Translations under genes and position numbers: made by a program | Notes under the pieces: model-generated | Seen by the model: the letters and a program-made list of their open reading frames with translations, nothing else | Databases searched by the model: none | What the model was told of the DNA's origin: nothing | Shown here: positions 26,194-35,112 of the stretch, one piece after another | How the letters are laid out: every line of letters starts with the position of its first letter | How positions within the stretch are numbered: position 1 is the first letter of the stretch | Assembly: GCF_003052515.2 (NCBI RefSeq) | Contig: NZ_QARE02000022.1 | Coordinates: 1 to 64,000, forward strand | Length of the DNA: 64,000 nt | Origin: Pseudomonas sp. RIT409 | Lineage (GTDB): Bacteria; Pseudomonadota; Gammaproteobacteria; Pseudomonadales; Pseudomonadaceae | Reading direction: 5' to 3'

Positions 26194-27192
26194 ATGTCCA
26201 ACCGGGTTTTGATAGACGGCTATTCACGCAAAGTCGATTACGTTCGATTGTCGGTGACCGACCGTTGTGATTTTCGTTGCGTGTATTGCATGGCCGAAGA
26301 GATGACCTTTCTGCCGCGCCAACAGATTCTGTCGCTGGAGGAAATCCAGCAGATCGCCGAACGGTTCGTCGCGCTGGGCACGAAAAAGATCCGCCTGACC
26401 GGCGGCGAGCCGCTGGTCCGTTCGGGAATCGTCGGGCTGTGCAAGAACATTGCTGCCCTCCCCGGGCTGCGCGAATTGTGCATGACCACCAATGGGTCGC
26501 AACTGGACAAGCTCGCCGCGCCGCTGTTCGAGGCCGGGCTCAAACGCCTCAACATCAGCCTGGACAGCCTGGACCCGGAGCGTTTCAAAGCCCTGACCCG
26601 CACCGGTGACCTGTCGAAGGTCATCGCCGGGATCGACGCCGCCAACGCTGCCGGGTTCACCCGAACCAAGCTCAACTGTGTGGTGATGCAGGGGCGTAAC
26701 GACCACGAAATCAACGACCTGGTCGCCTTTGCCATCGACCGAGGGCTGGACATCACTTTCATCGAGGAAATGCCGCTGGGGGCGATCAGCGAGCACAGTC
26801 GCGCCGAGTCGTTTTTTTCCAGCGAGCAGGTGCGCGACCGTATTGCCGAGCGCTACACGCTCGTCCACTCCACCGAGTCGACTCAAGGGCCGTCACGCTA
26901 CTGGCGAATCGCGGAAGCGCCGGATATCCGCGTGGGCTTCATTTCCCCGCACAGCCACAACTTCTGCGCCACCTGCAATCGCGTGCGGGTGACCGTCGAA
27001 GGGCGCTTGCTGCTGTGCCTGGGCAATGAGCATTCGGCGGACCTCAAGGCGGTCCTCAGGGCCAACCCCGGCCAACCGGAAAAGCTGGAGACCGCCATTG
27101 TCGAGGCCATGAAGCTCAAGCCCTACCGGCACACCTTCGAAATCAACGACGATGTGCAGGTCGTGCGCTTCATGAACATGACCGGCGGCTGA
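26194..27192 (+). CDS. moaA: GTP 3',8-cyclase MoaA (molybdenum cofactor synthesis)
   Basis: A 332-residue radical-SAM enzyme that performs the first step of molybdopterin synthesis. The N-terminal [4Fe-4S] site is C-x3-C-x2-C (CDFRCVYC); the C-terminal second cluster is C-x2-C-x13-C (CATCNRVRVTVEGRLLLC); the protein ends with the essential Gly-Gly tail (MNMTGG). TGGEPLVR is the SAM-binding motif. It is probably co-transcribed with the formate channel, suggesting a supply line for a formate dehydrogenase encoded elsewhere. Confidence 0.96.
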   Translation: MSNRVLIDGYSRKVDYVRLSVTDRCDFRCVYCMAEEMTFLPRQQILSLEEIQQIAERFVALGTKKIRLTGGEPLVRSGIVGLCKNIAALPGLRELCMTTNGSQLDKLAAPLFEAGLKRLNISLDSLDPERFKALTRTGDLSKVIAGIDAANAAGFTRTKLNCVVMQGRNDHEINDLVAFAIDRGLDITFIEEMPLGAISEHSRAESFFSSEQVRDRIAERYTLVHSTESTQGPSRYWRIAEAPDIRVGFISPHSHNFCATCNRVRVTVEGRLLLCLGNEHSADLKAVLRANPGQPEKLETAIVEAMKLKPYRHTFEINDDVQVVRFMNMTGG

Positions 27193-27215
27193 CGCCGGCC
27201 CCGTTCCCTGGTGGC

Positions 27216-28862
27216 TTACTTCGGCGCGATCGCAGCGTCGACCAGCACCTGCGCTTCGGCCACCAGACGCTTGAGGTGCTCCTCGCCCTTGAAGCTCTCG
27301 GCGTAGATTTTGTAGATGTCCTCGGTCCCGGACGGACGCGCCGCGAACCAGCCGTTTTCAGTCATGACTTTCAAACCGCCGATGGCCTGATCGTTGCCTG
27401 GCGCCTTGCTGAGAATCTGCTGGATCTTCTCGCCCGCCAGTTCGGTGGACGTCACCTGCTCCGGCGACAGCTTGCTCAGCAACGCCTTCTGCTCGAAATT
27501 GGCCTTGGCCTCCACGCGAGTGGACACCGGTTCACCCAGTTCGTCGGTCAACGCCTTGTACACCTCGCTCGGATCGCGGCCCTTGCGCGCACGAATCTCG
27601 GCCGCCAGCAGGGAGGGAATCAAACCATCCTTGTCGGTGCTCCAGACCGAGCCGTCGCGGCGCAGGAACGACGCGCCTGCACTTTCCTCGCCACCGAAGC
27701 CGAGCGAGCCTTCGAACAAGCCCTCGGCGAAGAATTTGAAGCCGACCGGCACTTCGTAGAGGCGACGACCCAGACGCTGGGTCACGCGGTCGATCATGCC
27801 GCTGCTGACAACGGTCTTGCCGACGGCGGCATCGGCGCGCCATTCAGGGCGATTCTGGAACAGGTAATCGATCGCCACCGCCAGGTAGTTGTTCGGCGCC
27901 AGCAGGCCCCCGGTGGGCGTCACGATGCCATGCCGGTCATGATCCGGGTCGCAGGCGAAAGCCACCTGGAAGCGATCCTTCAACCCGATCAGGCCTTGCA
28001 TGGCGTAATTCGAGGACGGGTCCATACGGATCTTGCCGTCCCAGTCGACGCTCATGAAGCGGAAGGTCGGATCGACATGCTGGTTCACCACCTCCAGATT
28101 CAGGCCGTAGTGCTCGCCAATCGCCGACCAGTAACGCACCCCTGCGCCGCCCAGCGGATCGACGCCCAGACGCAGACCGGCACCGCGGATGGCGTCCATG
28201 TCGATGACGTTTTGCAGGTCCGCGACGTAGGTGTTGAGGTAGTCATGCCGGTGGGTGGTCGCCGCACGCAGCGCCTTTTCATGGCTCATGCGGCTGACAC
28301 CGACGATCTTCTCGGCCAGCAGCTCGTTCGCCTTGTTCTCGATCCACTTGGTGATGTGCGAATCGGCCGGGCCGCCATTGGGCGGGTTGTATTTGAAACC
28401 GCCGCTCTCCGGTGGGTTGTGCGACGGGGTGATGACGATGCCGTCGGCAAGGCCCGAAGTGCGGCCTTTGTTGTAGCAAATGATCGCGTGGGACACGGCC
28501 GGAGTGGGCGTGTATTCATCGCCTTCAGAGATCATCACGTTGACGCCATTGGCCGCCAGCACTTCCAGCGCCGAGGCCGCAGCGGGCGTAGACAGCGCGT
28601 GGGTGTCGGCCCCAAGAAACAGGGGGCCGTCGATGCCATGGGCCTGACGGTACAGGCAGATGGCCTGACTGATCGCAAGTACGTGCCATTCGTTGAAGCT
28701 CAAGTCGAACGAGCTGCCACGATGGCCGGAGGTACCAAAGGAAACCCGCTGGGTCGGCACCGAGGCATCGGGCTGCCCGGTGTAATACGCCGTGACCAGA
28801 CGAGGAAGATCGACCAGCAATTCTGCAGGCGCCAGTTTGCCCGCGAATGGACTGATACTCAT
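27216..28862 (-). CDS. pgm: Phosphoglucomutase (alpha-D-glucose-phosphate specific)
   Basis: A 548-residue cytoplasmic enzyme interconverting glucose 1- and 6-phosphate. The phosphoserine loop is ITPSHNPPESGGFKYNPPN, the metal loop DPDHDRHG, the sugar-binding loop GGEESAGASFL and the phosphate-binding end RPSGTEDIYKIYAES, all as in E. coli Pgm and of usual length. GGAGG lies 6 bases before the ATG. Convergent with moaA. Confidence 0.96.
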   Translation of the reverse strand: MSISPFAGKLAPAELLVDLPRLVTAYYTGQPDASVPTQRVSFGTSGHRGSSFDLSFNEWHVLAISQAICLYRQAHGIDGPLFLGADTHALSTPAAASALEVLAANGVNVMISEGDEYTPTPAVSHAIICYNKGRTSGLADGIVITPSHNPPESGGFKYNPPNGGPADSHITKWIENKANELLAEKIVGVSRMSHEKALRAATTHRHDYLNTYVADLQNVIDMDAIRGAGLRLGVDPLGGAGVRYWSAIGEHYGLNLEVVNQHVDPTFRFMSVDWDGKIRMDPSSNYAMQGLIGLKDRFQVAFACDPDHDRHGIVTPTGGLLAPNNYLAVAIDYLFQNRPEWRADAAVGKTVVSSGMIDRVTQRLGRRLYEVPVGFKFFAEGLFEGSLGFGGEESAGASFLRRDGSVWSTDKDGLIPSLLAAEIRARKGRDPSEVYKALTDELGEPVSTRVEAKANFEQKALLSKLSPEQVTSTELAGEKIQQILSKAPGNDQAIGGLKVMTENGWFAARPSGTEDIYKIYAESFKGEEHLKRLVAEAQVLVDAAIAPK

Positions 28863-29019
28863 GCGAAACCTCCGTGGATGGGAAAGCCAGAAAACATTAG
28901 GTGAGAAAGTAGACCGTTGTGCGGCAGTTTACTGGCAGTTGGACCGCCCTGCTTGGGTATCGATCCGTAAACCCTTGAGTCGATTGTCCGCCCCGCCCCG
29001 CTGGACGAAAGCGCCTTGG

Positions 29020-31338
29020 TCACAGCGCCCACCAGGCGGGCAAGAGCTTCTGAATCCGAGCCTCGGCAAAACGGTCGTCGATCAGCATCACCACACCTCG
29101 GTCCTCCTGACCGCGAATCACTCGCCCCGCCGCTTGCACCACCTTCTGCAGGCCGGGGTAGAGGTAGGTGTAGTCGTAACCGGCCCCGAACAATTGGCCC
29201 ATGCGCTGTTTGAACTGCTCGTTGACCGGATTCAACTGCGGCAGCCCCAAGGTTGCGATAAAGGCGCCGATCAATCGCGCTCCAGGCAGGTCGATGCCCT
29301 CTCCGAACGCGCCGCCCAGCACCGCGAAACCGATGCCTCGGCTGTCCGGCGTGAACCGGTCGATGAACTGCTGGCGATCCGACTCGGCCATCCCGCGGGC
29401 CTGCTGCCACAGCGGAACGTCCGGACAGGTCGCCTGCATCAGTTCGGCCACCTGTTGCAAGTAATCAAAACTGCTGAAAAAGGCCAGATAGTTGCCAGGC
29501 TTGGCGGTGAACTGCTCTGCGAGCAATCCAACGATGGGCATGAGTGAAGCCTGCCGATGGTTGAAGCGGGTGGAGATGCGGCTGACGATGCGCACTTCCA
29601 ATTGCTCACCCTGGAACGGCGACGCAACATCGATCCACGCCGTATCGTCCGGCAAACCCAGCAGGTCGCGGTAAAAATGCCGAGGATTGAGGGTCGCGGA
29701 AAACAGCACAGTGCTGCGGGCGGCAGTCAAGCGGGGCCGCAGAAAACCGGCAGGGACCACATTGCGCAGGGTCAGTCGCGAGAGGGTCTTACGGTTGCCG
29801 AGCTCGCGCTTGCCGATGTCGAAGAGGAAATGCTCGTCGAACAATTCGCCAATCCGGGCGAACTGGATGGCTTCGAAGTAGAAACTCTGCAACTCGCCAT
29901 GGGCCGCCTGCGGATGATCATTGAAGTAGTCACCCATCGCGGCGATGCACTGATTCAAGCGATTGAGAAACGCTGAAGGTGTCGCGGCATACGCCTGATA
30001 CGGCGCAACCTGTGCCTTGTGCAGCGCGTTCCATTCGCGATTGAGCCGTTGCAACGGCTGCTTCAACGCTTCGGGGGCACTGGCCCGAACCTGATTGAAG
30101 GCGTACTGGTCAAGCCCCGCGCTGTACATCTGCCGCGCACGCTCGACCATGTTGTGGGCTTCGTCCACCAGCACCGCAACGCGCCATTGATTGAGCTGAC
30201 ACAGGCCGAACAGCAGACCGTTGAGGTCAAAGTAGTAGTTGTAATCGGCGATCACCACATCGGCCCAGCGGGCCAGCTCCTGGCTGAGGTAATACGGGCA
30301 CACCTGATGCTGCAGCGCCACCTCTCGCACGCCTGCGCGATCGAGCCCCCGTTGCGCCAGCGCCGCGCTGCGCGCCGCCGGCAAGCGATCATAAAAACCT
30401 TTGGCCAGTGGGCAGGAATCCCCATTGCAGGCCTGGGTGGGGTATTCACATGCCTTGTCGCGAGCCACCATCTCCAGCACCCGCAGTTGCACCGCCAGCG
30501 CAGATTCACCGATGACGCGCAGGGCTTCGAGCGCCAGCTGGCGTCCGGGCGTCTTGGCGGTTAGAAAGAACACCTTGTCGAGCTTCTGGCGCGGAGTCGC
30601 CTTGAGCATCGGGAAGACCGTGCCGATGGTCTTCCCTATTCCGGTGGGCGCCTGGGCCATCAGACAACGCCCGGTGCTGACCGCCTTGTACACCGACTCG
30701 GCCAGCTCACGCTGGCCGCTGCGAAAATCCAGGTGGGGAAACTTCAACTCGGTGAGGGCGTGGTTGCGCGCCTGGACGTGGGCCAATTCCTGACGGGCCC
30801 ATGCCAGGAAGCGCTCACAGTGAGCATCGAAGAAAGCGTGCAACTCTTCGGCGCCGCAGCGCTGCGTCAGCAGGGTTTCCTGTTCGGTGACGATGTTGAA
30901 ATAGACCAGCGCGATGTCGATCTCGGTCAGTTGCAATTGCTGACAGAGCAGCCAGGCATAGACTTTCGCTTGGGCCCAGTGCAGTTGCCGATGATTGGCC
31001 GGCAGGTTGTCGAGATCGCCCCGGTAGGTCTTGACCTCGTCCAGACGGTTGAGCGCAGGGTCATAGCCGTCCGCTCTGCCCTTCACAGACAGTTCATGAA
31101 AACGCCCGGCCAGTGACACTTCGGCCCGATAGCCCTCACCGCGCCGCGCCGCCACGATGCGGTGGCCGGCGATGCCTTCCTGAGCGGTAGGAGACGGGGT
31201 GAAACGCAGGTCCAGGTCACCGGCCTTGGCCGTGAACTCGCACAAGGCGCGTACGGCGATGCAATATTCGCCCGGCGCATCAATCGCCGACAGGCTGGAC
31301 GGGGTGTCACCGGGAGGCTGGGAAACGATGGAAGTCAC
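29020..31338 (-). CDS. XPD/DinG-family ATP-dependent DNA helicase with N-terminal nuclease-like domain
   Basis: A 772-residue protein. Helicase motifs: Walker A AQAPTGIGKTIGT, DEAH in VLVDEAHNMVERA, and the C-terminal motif QAAGRVIRGQEDRGV. Four cysteines between (ACEYPTQACNGDSC and HQVCPYYL) fit the XPD iron-sulfur cluster. The first 130 residues contain GRADGYD (87-93), D100/E101-V-K103 and Q123-x3-Y127, the pattern of RecB/Cas4-type PD-(D/E)XK nucleases. In many pseudomonads such a helicase sits with a separate VRR-NUC gene; here no such gene is adjacent. A DNA-repair role is likely. Confidence 0.85.
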   Translation of the reverse strand: MTSIVSQPPGDTPSSLSAIDAPGEYCIAVRALCEFTAKAGDLDLRFTPSPTAQEGIAGHRIVAARRGEGYRAEVSLAGRFHELSVKGRADGYDPALNRLDEVKTYRGDLDNLPANHRQLHWAQAKVYAWLLCQQLQLTEIDIALVYFNIVTEQETLLTQRCGAEELHAFFDAHCERFLAWARQELAHVQARNHALTELKFPHLDFRSGQRELAESVYKAVSTGRCLMAQAPTGIGKTIGTVFPMLKATPRQKLDKVFFLTAKTPGRQLALEALRVIGESALAVQLRVLEMVARDKACEYPTQACNGDSCPLAKGFYDRLPAARSAALAQRGLDRAGVREVALQHQVCPYYLSQELARWADVVIADYNYYFDLNGLLFGLCQLNQWRVAVLVDEAHNMVERARQMYSAGLDQYAFNQVRASAPEALKQPLQRLNREWNALHKAQVAPYQAYAATPSAFLNRLNQCIAAMGDYFNDHPQAAHGELQSFYFEAIQFARIGELFDEHFLFDIGKRELGNRKTLSRLTLRNVVPAGFLRPRLTAARSTVLFSATLNPRHFYRDLLGLPDDTAWIDVASPFQGEQLEVRIVSRISTRFNHRQASLMPIVGLLAEQFTAKPGNYLAFFSSFDYLQQVAELMQATCPDVPLWQQARGMAESDRQQFIDRFTPDSRGIGFAVLGGAFGEGIDLPGARLIGAFIATLGLPQLNPVNEQFKQRMGQLFGAGYDYTYLYPGLQKVVQAAGRVIRGQEDRGVVMLIDDRFAEARIQKLLPAWWAL

Positions 31339-31438
31339 TGCAGAAAAGGGCCGACGCGCTGAAATACTGGACAGGCATACAGATACCAGTGGCAGGCCCT
31401 TCGTGGCAAACGGAATTGGATCGACGGCGCCCGTCGCG

Positions 31439-32836
31439 CTACGGAATTCGCTCCTGCGCCAACGCGTTTTTGACGATCACCAGCGTGGACTCGATGTCGT
31501 GTCCCCAATCGGCCGCCACGCTCAGGCACAGGCTCTGCCGATGCAGCCCGCGGACGCTGAACAACTCCCCCGGCGCAATGACGATGCGCTGCTCCAGCAA
31601 CCGTTCGAACACGCGTGCCATGTCCACGCGGGACTGACAGTCCAGCCACAGGGTGGCCCCGCCCTGAGGCTGGAGGAACCCCACCTCTTCGCCCAGGAAA
31701 TGGCTGACCAACGCGGTGAGTCGGTGCATGCGTTCGTCGAGGGCCGCGCGTAGCCCTTGCAGGTGTTGGCCGAGTTGGCCGGAACCGAACAAGCGGGCGA
31801 TGGCTTTCTGCCGAATCGGTGGCAAACGGAAAGAGCGCAACAGGAGTTGCTGATGCCACAGCGAACGGGAGTGACGGCTCAGCAGGTAGCCGAACGGCGC
31901 TTCCAGGCCGATGGTCTTGTCGAATGCGCCGAGAATCAACAAACGCTGTGGATCGATCAGGTCGCGCAGGGGGGCGCCGTGGTCGGGTTCACAGAGGCCG
32001 CCATGGCTGTCATCCTCGACGACCCAGACGACCCGCCGATTCAGCACTTGGGCCACTTGCTCGAGCGCTGCCTGACTGCGAGCACGCCCGCGTAGCGGCG
32101 TCATACGCGATGCCAGGATAACCATCTTGACGTCGTGGCCGGTCAGCAAGGCATCCAATGCGTCTGTGTCCACCTCACCGTCGGCCGGGTTCTCCCACTC
32201 GATCACGCGGATGCCGAACGACTGCAGCGTGCGCAACAGACTCCAGCCGCAGGGGGTTTCCACCAGCACGGCACAGTCGCGCAGCTGCAGGGCATTGAGC
32301 ACGGTTTTCAGCACGCCGGTCTTGTCCGGCCCCATGAAGACGTTGTCCGGGTGCCAACAGGAGGCCGTCGACGAGGTGTAATGCGCTGCCAACGCCGTGC
32401 GCAACTCGATGTCACCGAATGGTTGGAATCGCGGATCGGGCTGGCAGGGGTAATGGCGCATCAGGTCGCGTTCGACACTCAGCAAGGTGCTGTCCAGCGA
32501 TTGCAGCAGAGTCGGCTCGTCAGCGCCGAACACGAACATGTCGGGCCGACGGGCGCTGGCCTGATAGCGCTCCAGCAGCCCCTCGCCTTCACATTGAATG
32601 TCATTGCTGGGCTGGGGCAGCGCGTAATACCCGGATTTGGGCACAGAGCAGATCCGCCCTTCTTTTTCCAACAGGGCGTAGGCGTTCTGCACCGTTGAAA
32701 TCGAGACGCGCAGCCGTCGGGCCAGTAAGCGTAGGGAGGGTAATTTTACCGCAGGGCCTTGGGGCAACTCATTGGTCAGTCTCGACAGGTAGCGGTACAC
32801 CTTCTGATAGGCGAAATCGGTCTTGTTGTGTTGCAT
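31439..32836 (-). CDS. MocR-type regulator (GntR helix-turn-helix plus aminotransferase fold)
   Basis: A 465-residue protein. An N-terminal winged helix (LPSLRLLARRLRVSISTVQ, NAYALLEKEGRI) is joined to a class I aminotransferase-like domain. The PLP lysine is present in LILGAFDKTIGLEAP, the pyridine-binding Asp in WVVEDDSHGGL, and the substrate contact CNALQLRDCAVLVETPC precedes it. Family knowledge: MocR proteins sense PLP or amino compounds and control nearby genes. ATG 32836 has GGGG 8 bases upstream. The PP-loop gene ends 91 bases upstream on the same strand, so the two may form one unit. Confidence 0.86.
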   Translation of the reverse strand: MQHNKTDFAYQKVYRYLSRLTNELPQGPAVKLPSLRLLARRLRVSISTVQNAYALLEKEGRICSVPKSGYYALPQPSNDIQCEGEGLLERYQASARRPDMFVFGADEPTLLQSLDSTLLSVERDLMRHYPCQPDPRFQPFGDIELRTALAAHYTSSTASCWHPDNVFMGPDKTGVLKTVLNALQLRDCAVLVETPCGWSLLRTLQSFGIRVIEWENPADGEVDTDALDALLTGHDVKMVILASRMTPLRGRARSQAALEQVAQVLNRRVVWVVEDDSHGGLCEPDHGAPLRDLIDPQRLLILGAFDKTIGLEAPFGYLLSRHSRSLWHQQLLLRSFRLPPIRQKAIARLFGSGQLGQHLQGLRAALDERMHRLTALVSHFLGEEVGFLQPQGGATLWLDCQSRVDMARVFERLLEQRIVIAPGELFSVRGLHRQSLCLSVAADWGHDIESTLVIVKNALAQERIP

Positions 32837-32927
32837 CGGACACACCCCATCCATGCGCAAGTCGCAGGGTCATTGAGAGGAAACACAGTGAGCGCCCGCA
32901 TCGGCGTCACCTCTGGAAGGCACTCGG

Positions 32928-34433
32928 TCAGCGACCGGAGATCAGCTCACGCACCGGCTCGCCCGTAACGGGATCAAGGGTCATGATGCGGCCCTTGTCC
33001 GGGTCGCTGGCCCGCACCCGGGCGATCACCGAATGGGCGTCGTCGAAATCCACGTGGGATCTGCCGTAGAGGTTTTGCAGCCCCTTCAGACTCAGCCCGC
33101 TCACCTCGACCAGCCACTGGGTCACCTGATCCGGCGCGGGCTCGCCGGACAACGCCTTGTGCAAATCGACCAGCGCAATCAGCATCCCCGGGTGACAGCG
33201 GCGCAGAAAACTCTCCAGGCGCACCCCGCCTTCCACGAAAGGCGCAAACAACAGGCACACCAATTGAACCTCGTTCAGCCCGAATGCCTCCTGGGCGTAG
33301 CCGTCGGCCAGTGCCCGCCGTGCTTCGATTCGCTCCGGTCCTTCGTAAGCGGCCATGGCCTGCGCGATCAGGCGCTTGGGCATACGCTTGCGGCGCATCA
33401 TTTTTGCCGCCAGTTCGAGGTACTCGGCGATACCGTCGGCGTATTCGCGACCCTGAATGAACGCCGCCTTCAGCCCACGCATGTGGGCCATCAGCAACGG
33501 GTTGGCACAATCGGACTCACTGAAGCTGAACGCGAGATCGTCGAAGCGGAAATCCAGGAAGTCCGTCAGCAACGCCCAGCGTTCCTCCAGCCGGAAGCCG
33601 ATGAGATCGGCGATCGTCAGGAACGTCGGCGCCTGCCGTTTGTTCGGAGGGTACAGCGGCCGGGAGACAAGCGCGTTCGCTGCCGGCTCCTCTCCATACA
33701 AAGCCTGATAGTAGCGGCGACCCACCCGATCGAGGGTGCGCAACGCGGCGGAGAAACTCAGGGTGTGCCACTGCTCGATGGCCTCGCCATTGCCTTGTGC
33801 CAGGCGCATTGCCCACGTGGCGTACTGTTTCTGCTCCCTGAGGGAATCGCCACTGAGTACGGCATCCACCCCTTCGCCCCAGGAGACGGCGCGGCCCAGG
33901 AATTCGGCCATGCCCAGGTAACAGCTGTTGCAGAACGTCGTGCGGGCATCCCCTTGCGTGAGGTGCCCACCCAAGAGCATATCGGAGCGGCTCTGTTCGC
34001 GCCCCATCGTCGAAAAGGGCAAGTCCGGCTCGAAGGCACGAACGGCATGGTGATCGACGACGAGCAACTCCACCCTGGGATCATCGTGCAGGAATAACGC
34101 CGAGTAACACCGATGGATGTTCGCCATGACGGCCGAGGTCATGCCAGCGTGGCGCATCGTCGCCAGTCGCAGCTTGAACGTCACCGGCGCTCGCCCAGCG
34201 ATGCTCAACTGCGCCGCCCGCAGCAGCGCGACGGTGTACGCGCTGTCCTTGCCGCCGCTGAACGCGACCAGAATGCGATAGTCGCCGATACGTTCAATAC
34301 CGCCCGCAGCCACGAGCAACCGCTGAATCAACAATTGGAGTGCGGTGCGTTCGGCGCGATTGAAATAACTCAGCAGACGCTGCAACACTTGTTGATAGAC
34401 ATAATTCATTGCCTGTTCGTGTAGAGAACTCAT
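32928..34433 (-). CDS. PP-loop (N-type ATP pyrophosphatase) superfamily protein, function unassigned
   Basis: A 501-residue soluble protein that I cannot place in a named family. The PP-loop is ILVAFSGGKDSAYTVALL (SGGKDS at 59-64), the ATP-adenylating motif of TtcA, TilS, MnmA, asparagine synthetase and QueC. A CxxC pair (TTFCNSCYLG, C168/C171) follows, as in tRNA/small-molecule thiolases. VDHHAVRAFEPDLPF and DAVLSGDSLREQKQY look like active-site loops. The C-terminal 300 residues are helical and unassigned. Such an enzyme activates a carbonyl or carboxylate as an adenylate and then adds sulfur or nitrogen. ATG 34433 has AGG 9 bases upstream; GTG 34439 is an alternative. Located upstream of a MocR regulator. 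Confidence 0.72.
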   Translation of the reverse strand: MSSLHEQAMNYVYQQVLQRLLSYFNRAERTALQLLIQRLLVAAGGIERIGDYRILVAFSGGKDSAYTVALLRAAQLSIAGRAPVTFKLRLATMRHAGMTSAVMANIHRCYSALFLHDDPRVELLVVDHHAVRAFEPDLPFSTMGREQSRSDMLLGGHLTQGDARTTFCNSCYLGMAEFLGRAVSWGEGVDAVLSGDSLREQKQYATWAMRLAQGNGEAIEQWHTLSFSAALRTLDRVGRRYYQALYGEEPAANALVSRPLYPPNKRQAPTFLTIADLIGFRLEERWALLTDFLDFRFDDLAFSFSESDCANPLLMAHMRGLKAAFIQGREYADGIAEYLELAAKMMRRKRMPKRLIAQAMAAYEGPERIEARRALADGYAQEAFGLNEVQLVCLLFAPFVEGGVRLESFLRRCHPGMLIALVDLHKALSGEPAPDQVTQWLVEVSGLSLKGLQNLYGRSHVDFDDAHSVIARVRASDPDKGRIMTLDPVTGEPVRELISGR

Positions 34434-34474
34434 AACCACTTACCTGATATATTCGGTCCGGGCGACACGTTCAT

Positions 34475-34495
34475 CGTCAATCATTAATCATGACG
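34475..34495. promoter_or_regulatory. Dyad upstream of the PP-loop gene
   Basis: CGTCA and TGACG flank an ATTAAT-containing centre, 42 bases before the PP-loop start. Possibly a site for the MocR regulator encoded next to it; weak evidence. Confidence 0.28.
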
Positions 34496-34531
34496 TTGCC
34501 TGTCAATGACTTACCTTGCTGATCGTCTCAT

Positions 34532-34750
34532 TCAACCTTGTCGCGGTCGCTCAACCGCTGCCGGCCCTGGCAACCCGCATTGAATAAGCGCCATGGGGTA
34601 TCGCCGGCATTCCAGCAATGGAAAAAGGACGGGCAATGCATATCGATCAGCTGACGCAAGCGAGGGCTCAGGAATGACGATCGCATTACCGGCGGTCAAG
34701 AAGAACGGCACGTGCCATATTGAAGTCGGCCGGAATAACGAAGAGGGCAT
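34532..34750 (-). CDS. Possible small ORF upstream of the PP-loop gene (72 codons)
   Basis: An ATG at 34750 is preceded by AAGGA at 7 bases, and the frame encodes 72 residues beginning MPSSLFRPTSIW and containing two Cys. It runs in the same direction as the PP-loop gene, 98 bases upstream of it. Third codon positions are much less G/C-biased than in neighbouring genes and no family is recognised, so it may be non-coding. A competing plus-strand frame (34674-34883) is equally weak. The surrounding gap (34434-35112) is AT-rich and otherwise holds only the terminator at its right end. Confidence 0.22.
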   Translation of the reverse strand: MPSSLFRPTSIWHVPFFLTAGNAIVIPEPSLASADRYALPVLFPLLECRRYPMALIQCGLPGPAAVERPRQG

Positions 34751-34960
34751 TACTCGTTCCTTGAGTGTTCTGTACGCCGTCATTATCGAAAGCGAATACC
34801 GCAATTACAAGATACAGATATTCAACACTTTCCCTGTCAGCTATTCATTCACTAAACAGCACGACAAACAATGCTGTTTATAAAATGTTCTTAATAAGGA
34901 AGTATTGCGCTGATGGGCCGAACTGGCGTCTGCGGTGTTTAATCATTAAAACGCGATAAA

Positions 34961-34994
34961 CAAAAAAGCCTTCCTGAGCAGTCGGGAAGGCTTT
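34961..34994 (-). terminator. Intrinsic terminator of the quinone-oxidoreductase gene
   Basis: On the minus strand AAAGCCTTCC and GGAAGGCTTT pair in a 10-bp stem with a 10-base loop, and the run TTTTTTG follows. It lies about 120 bases past the stop at 35113. Confidence 0.85.
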
Positions 34995-35112
34995 GTCGGA
35001 GAGTACGTGGCCGAAGAATGATGGGGCGGACACCCTGAATCGGTGACCGGATCCTTTACGTCGACGCCTGGCCAGCGGCGCCGCACCTTTTACCCAGCGC
35101 GGTCAATTGCGC

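Noticed and set aside
27276..28904. 542-codon plus-strand frame opposite pgm
   Set aside because: Fully antisense to a clear phosphoglucomutase gene; no motifs.
34674..34883. Plus-strand small frame in the AT-rich gap
   Set aside because: No family motif, poor ribosome-site spacing and AT-rich composition typical of a promoter region.
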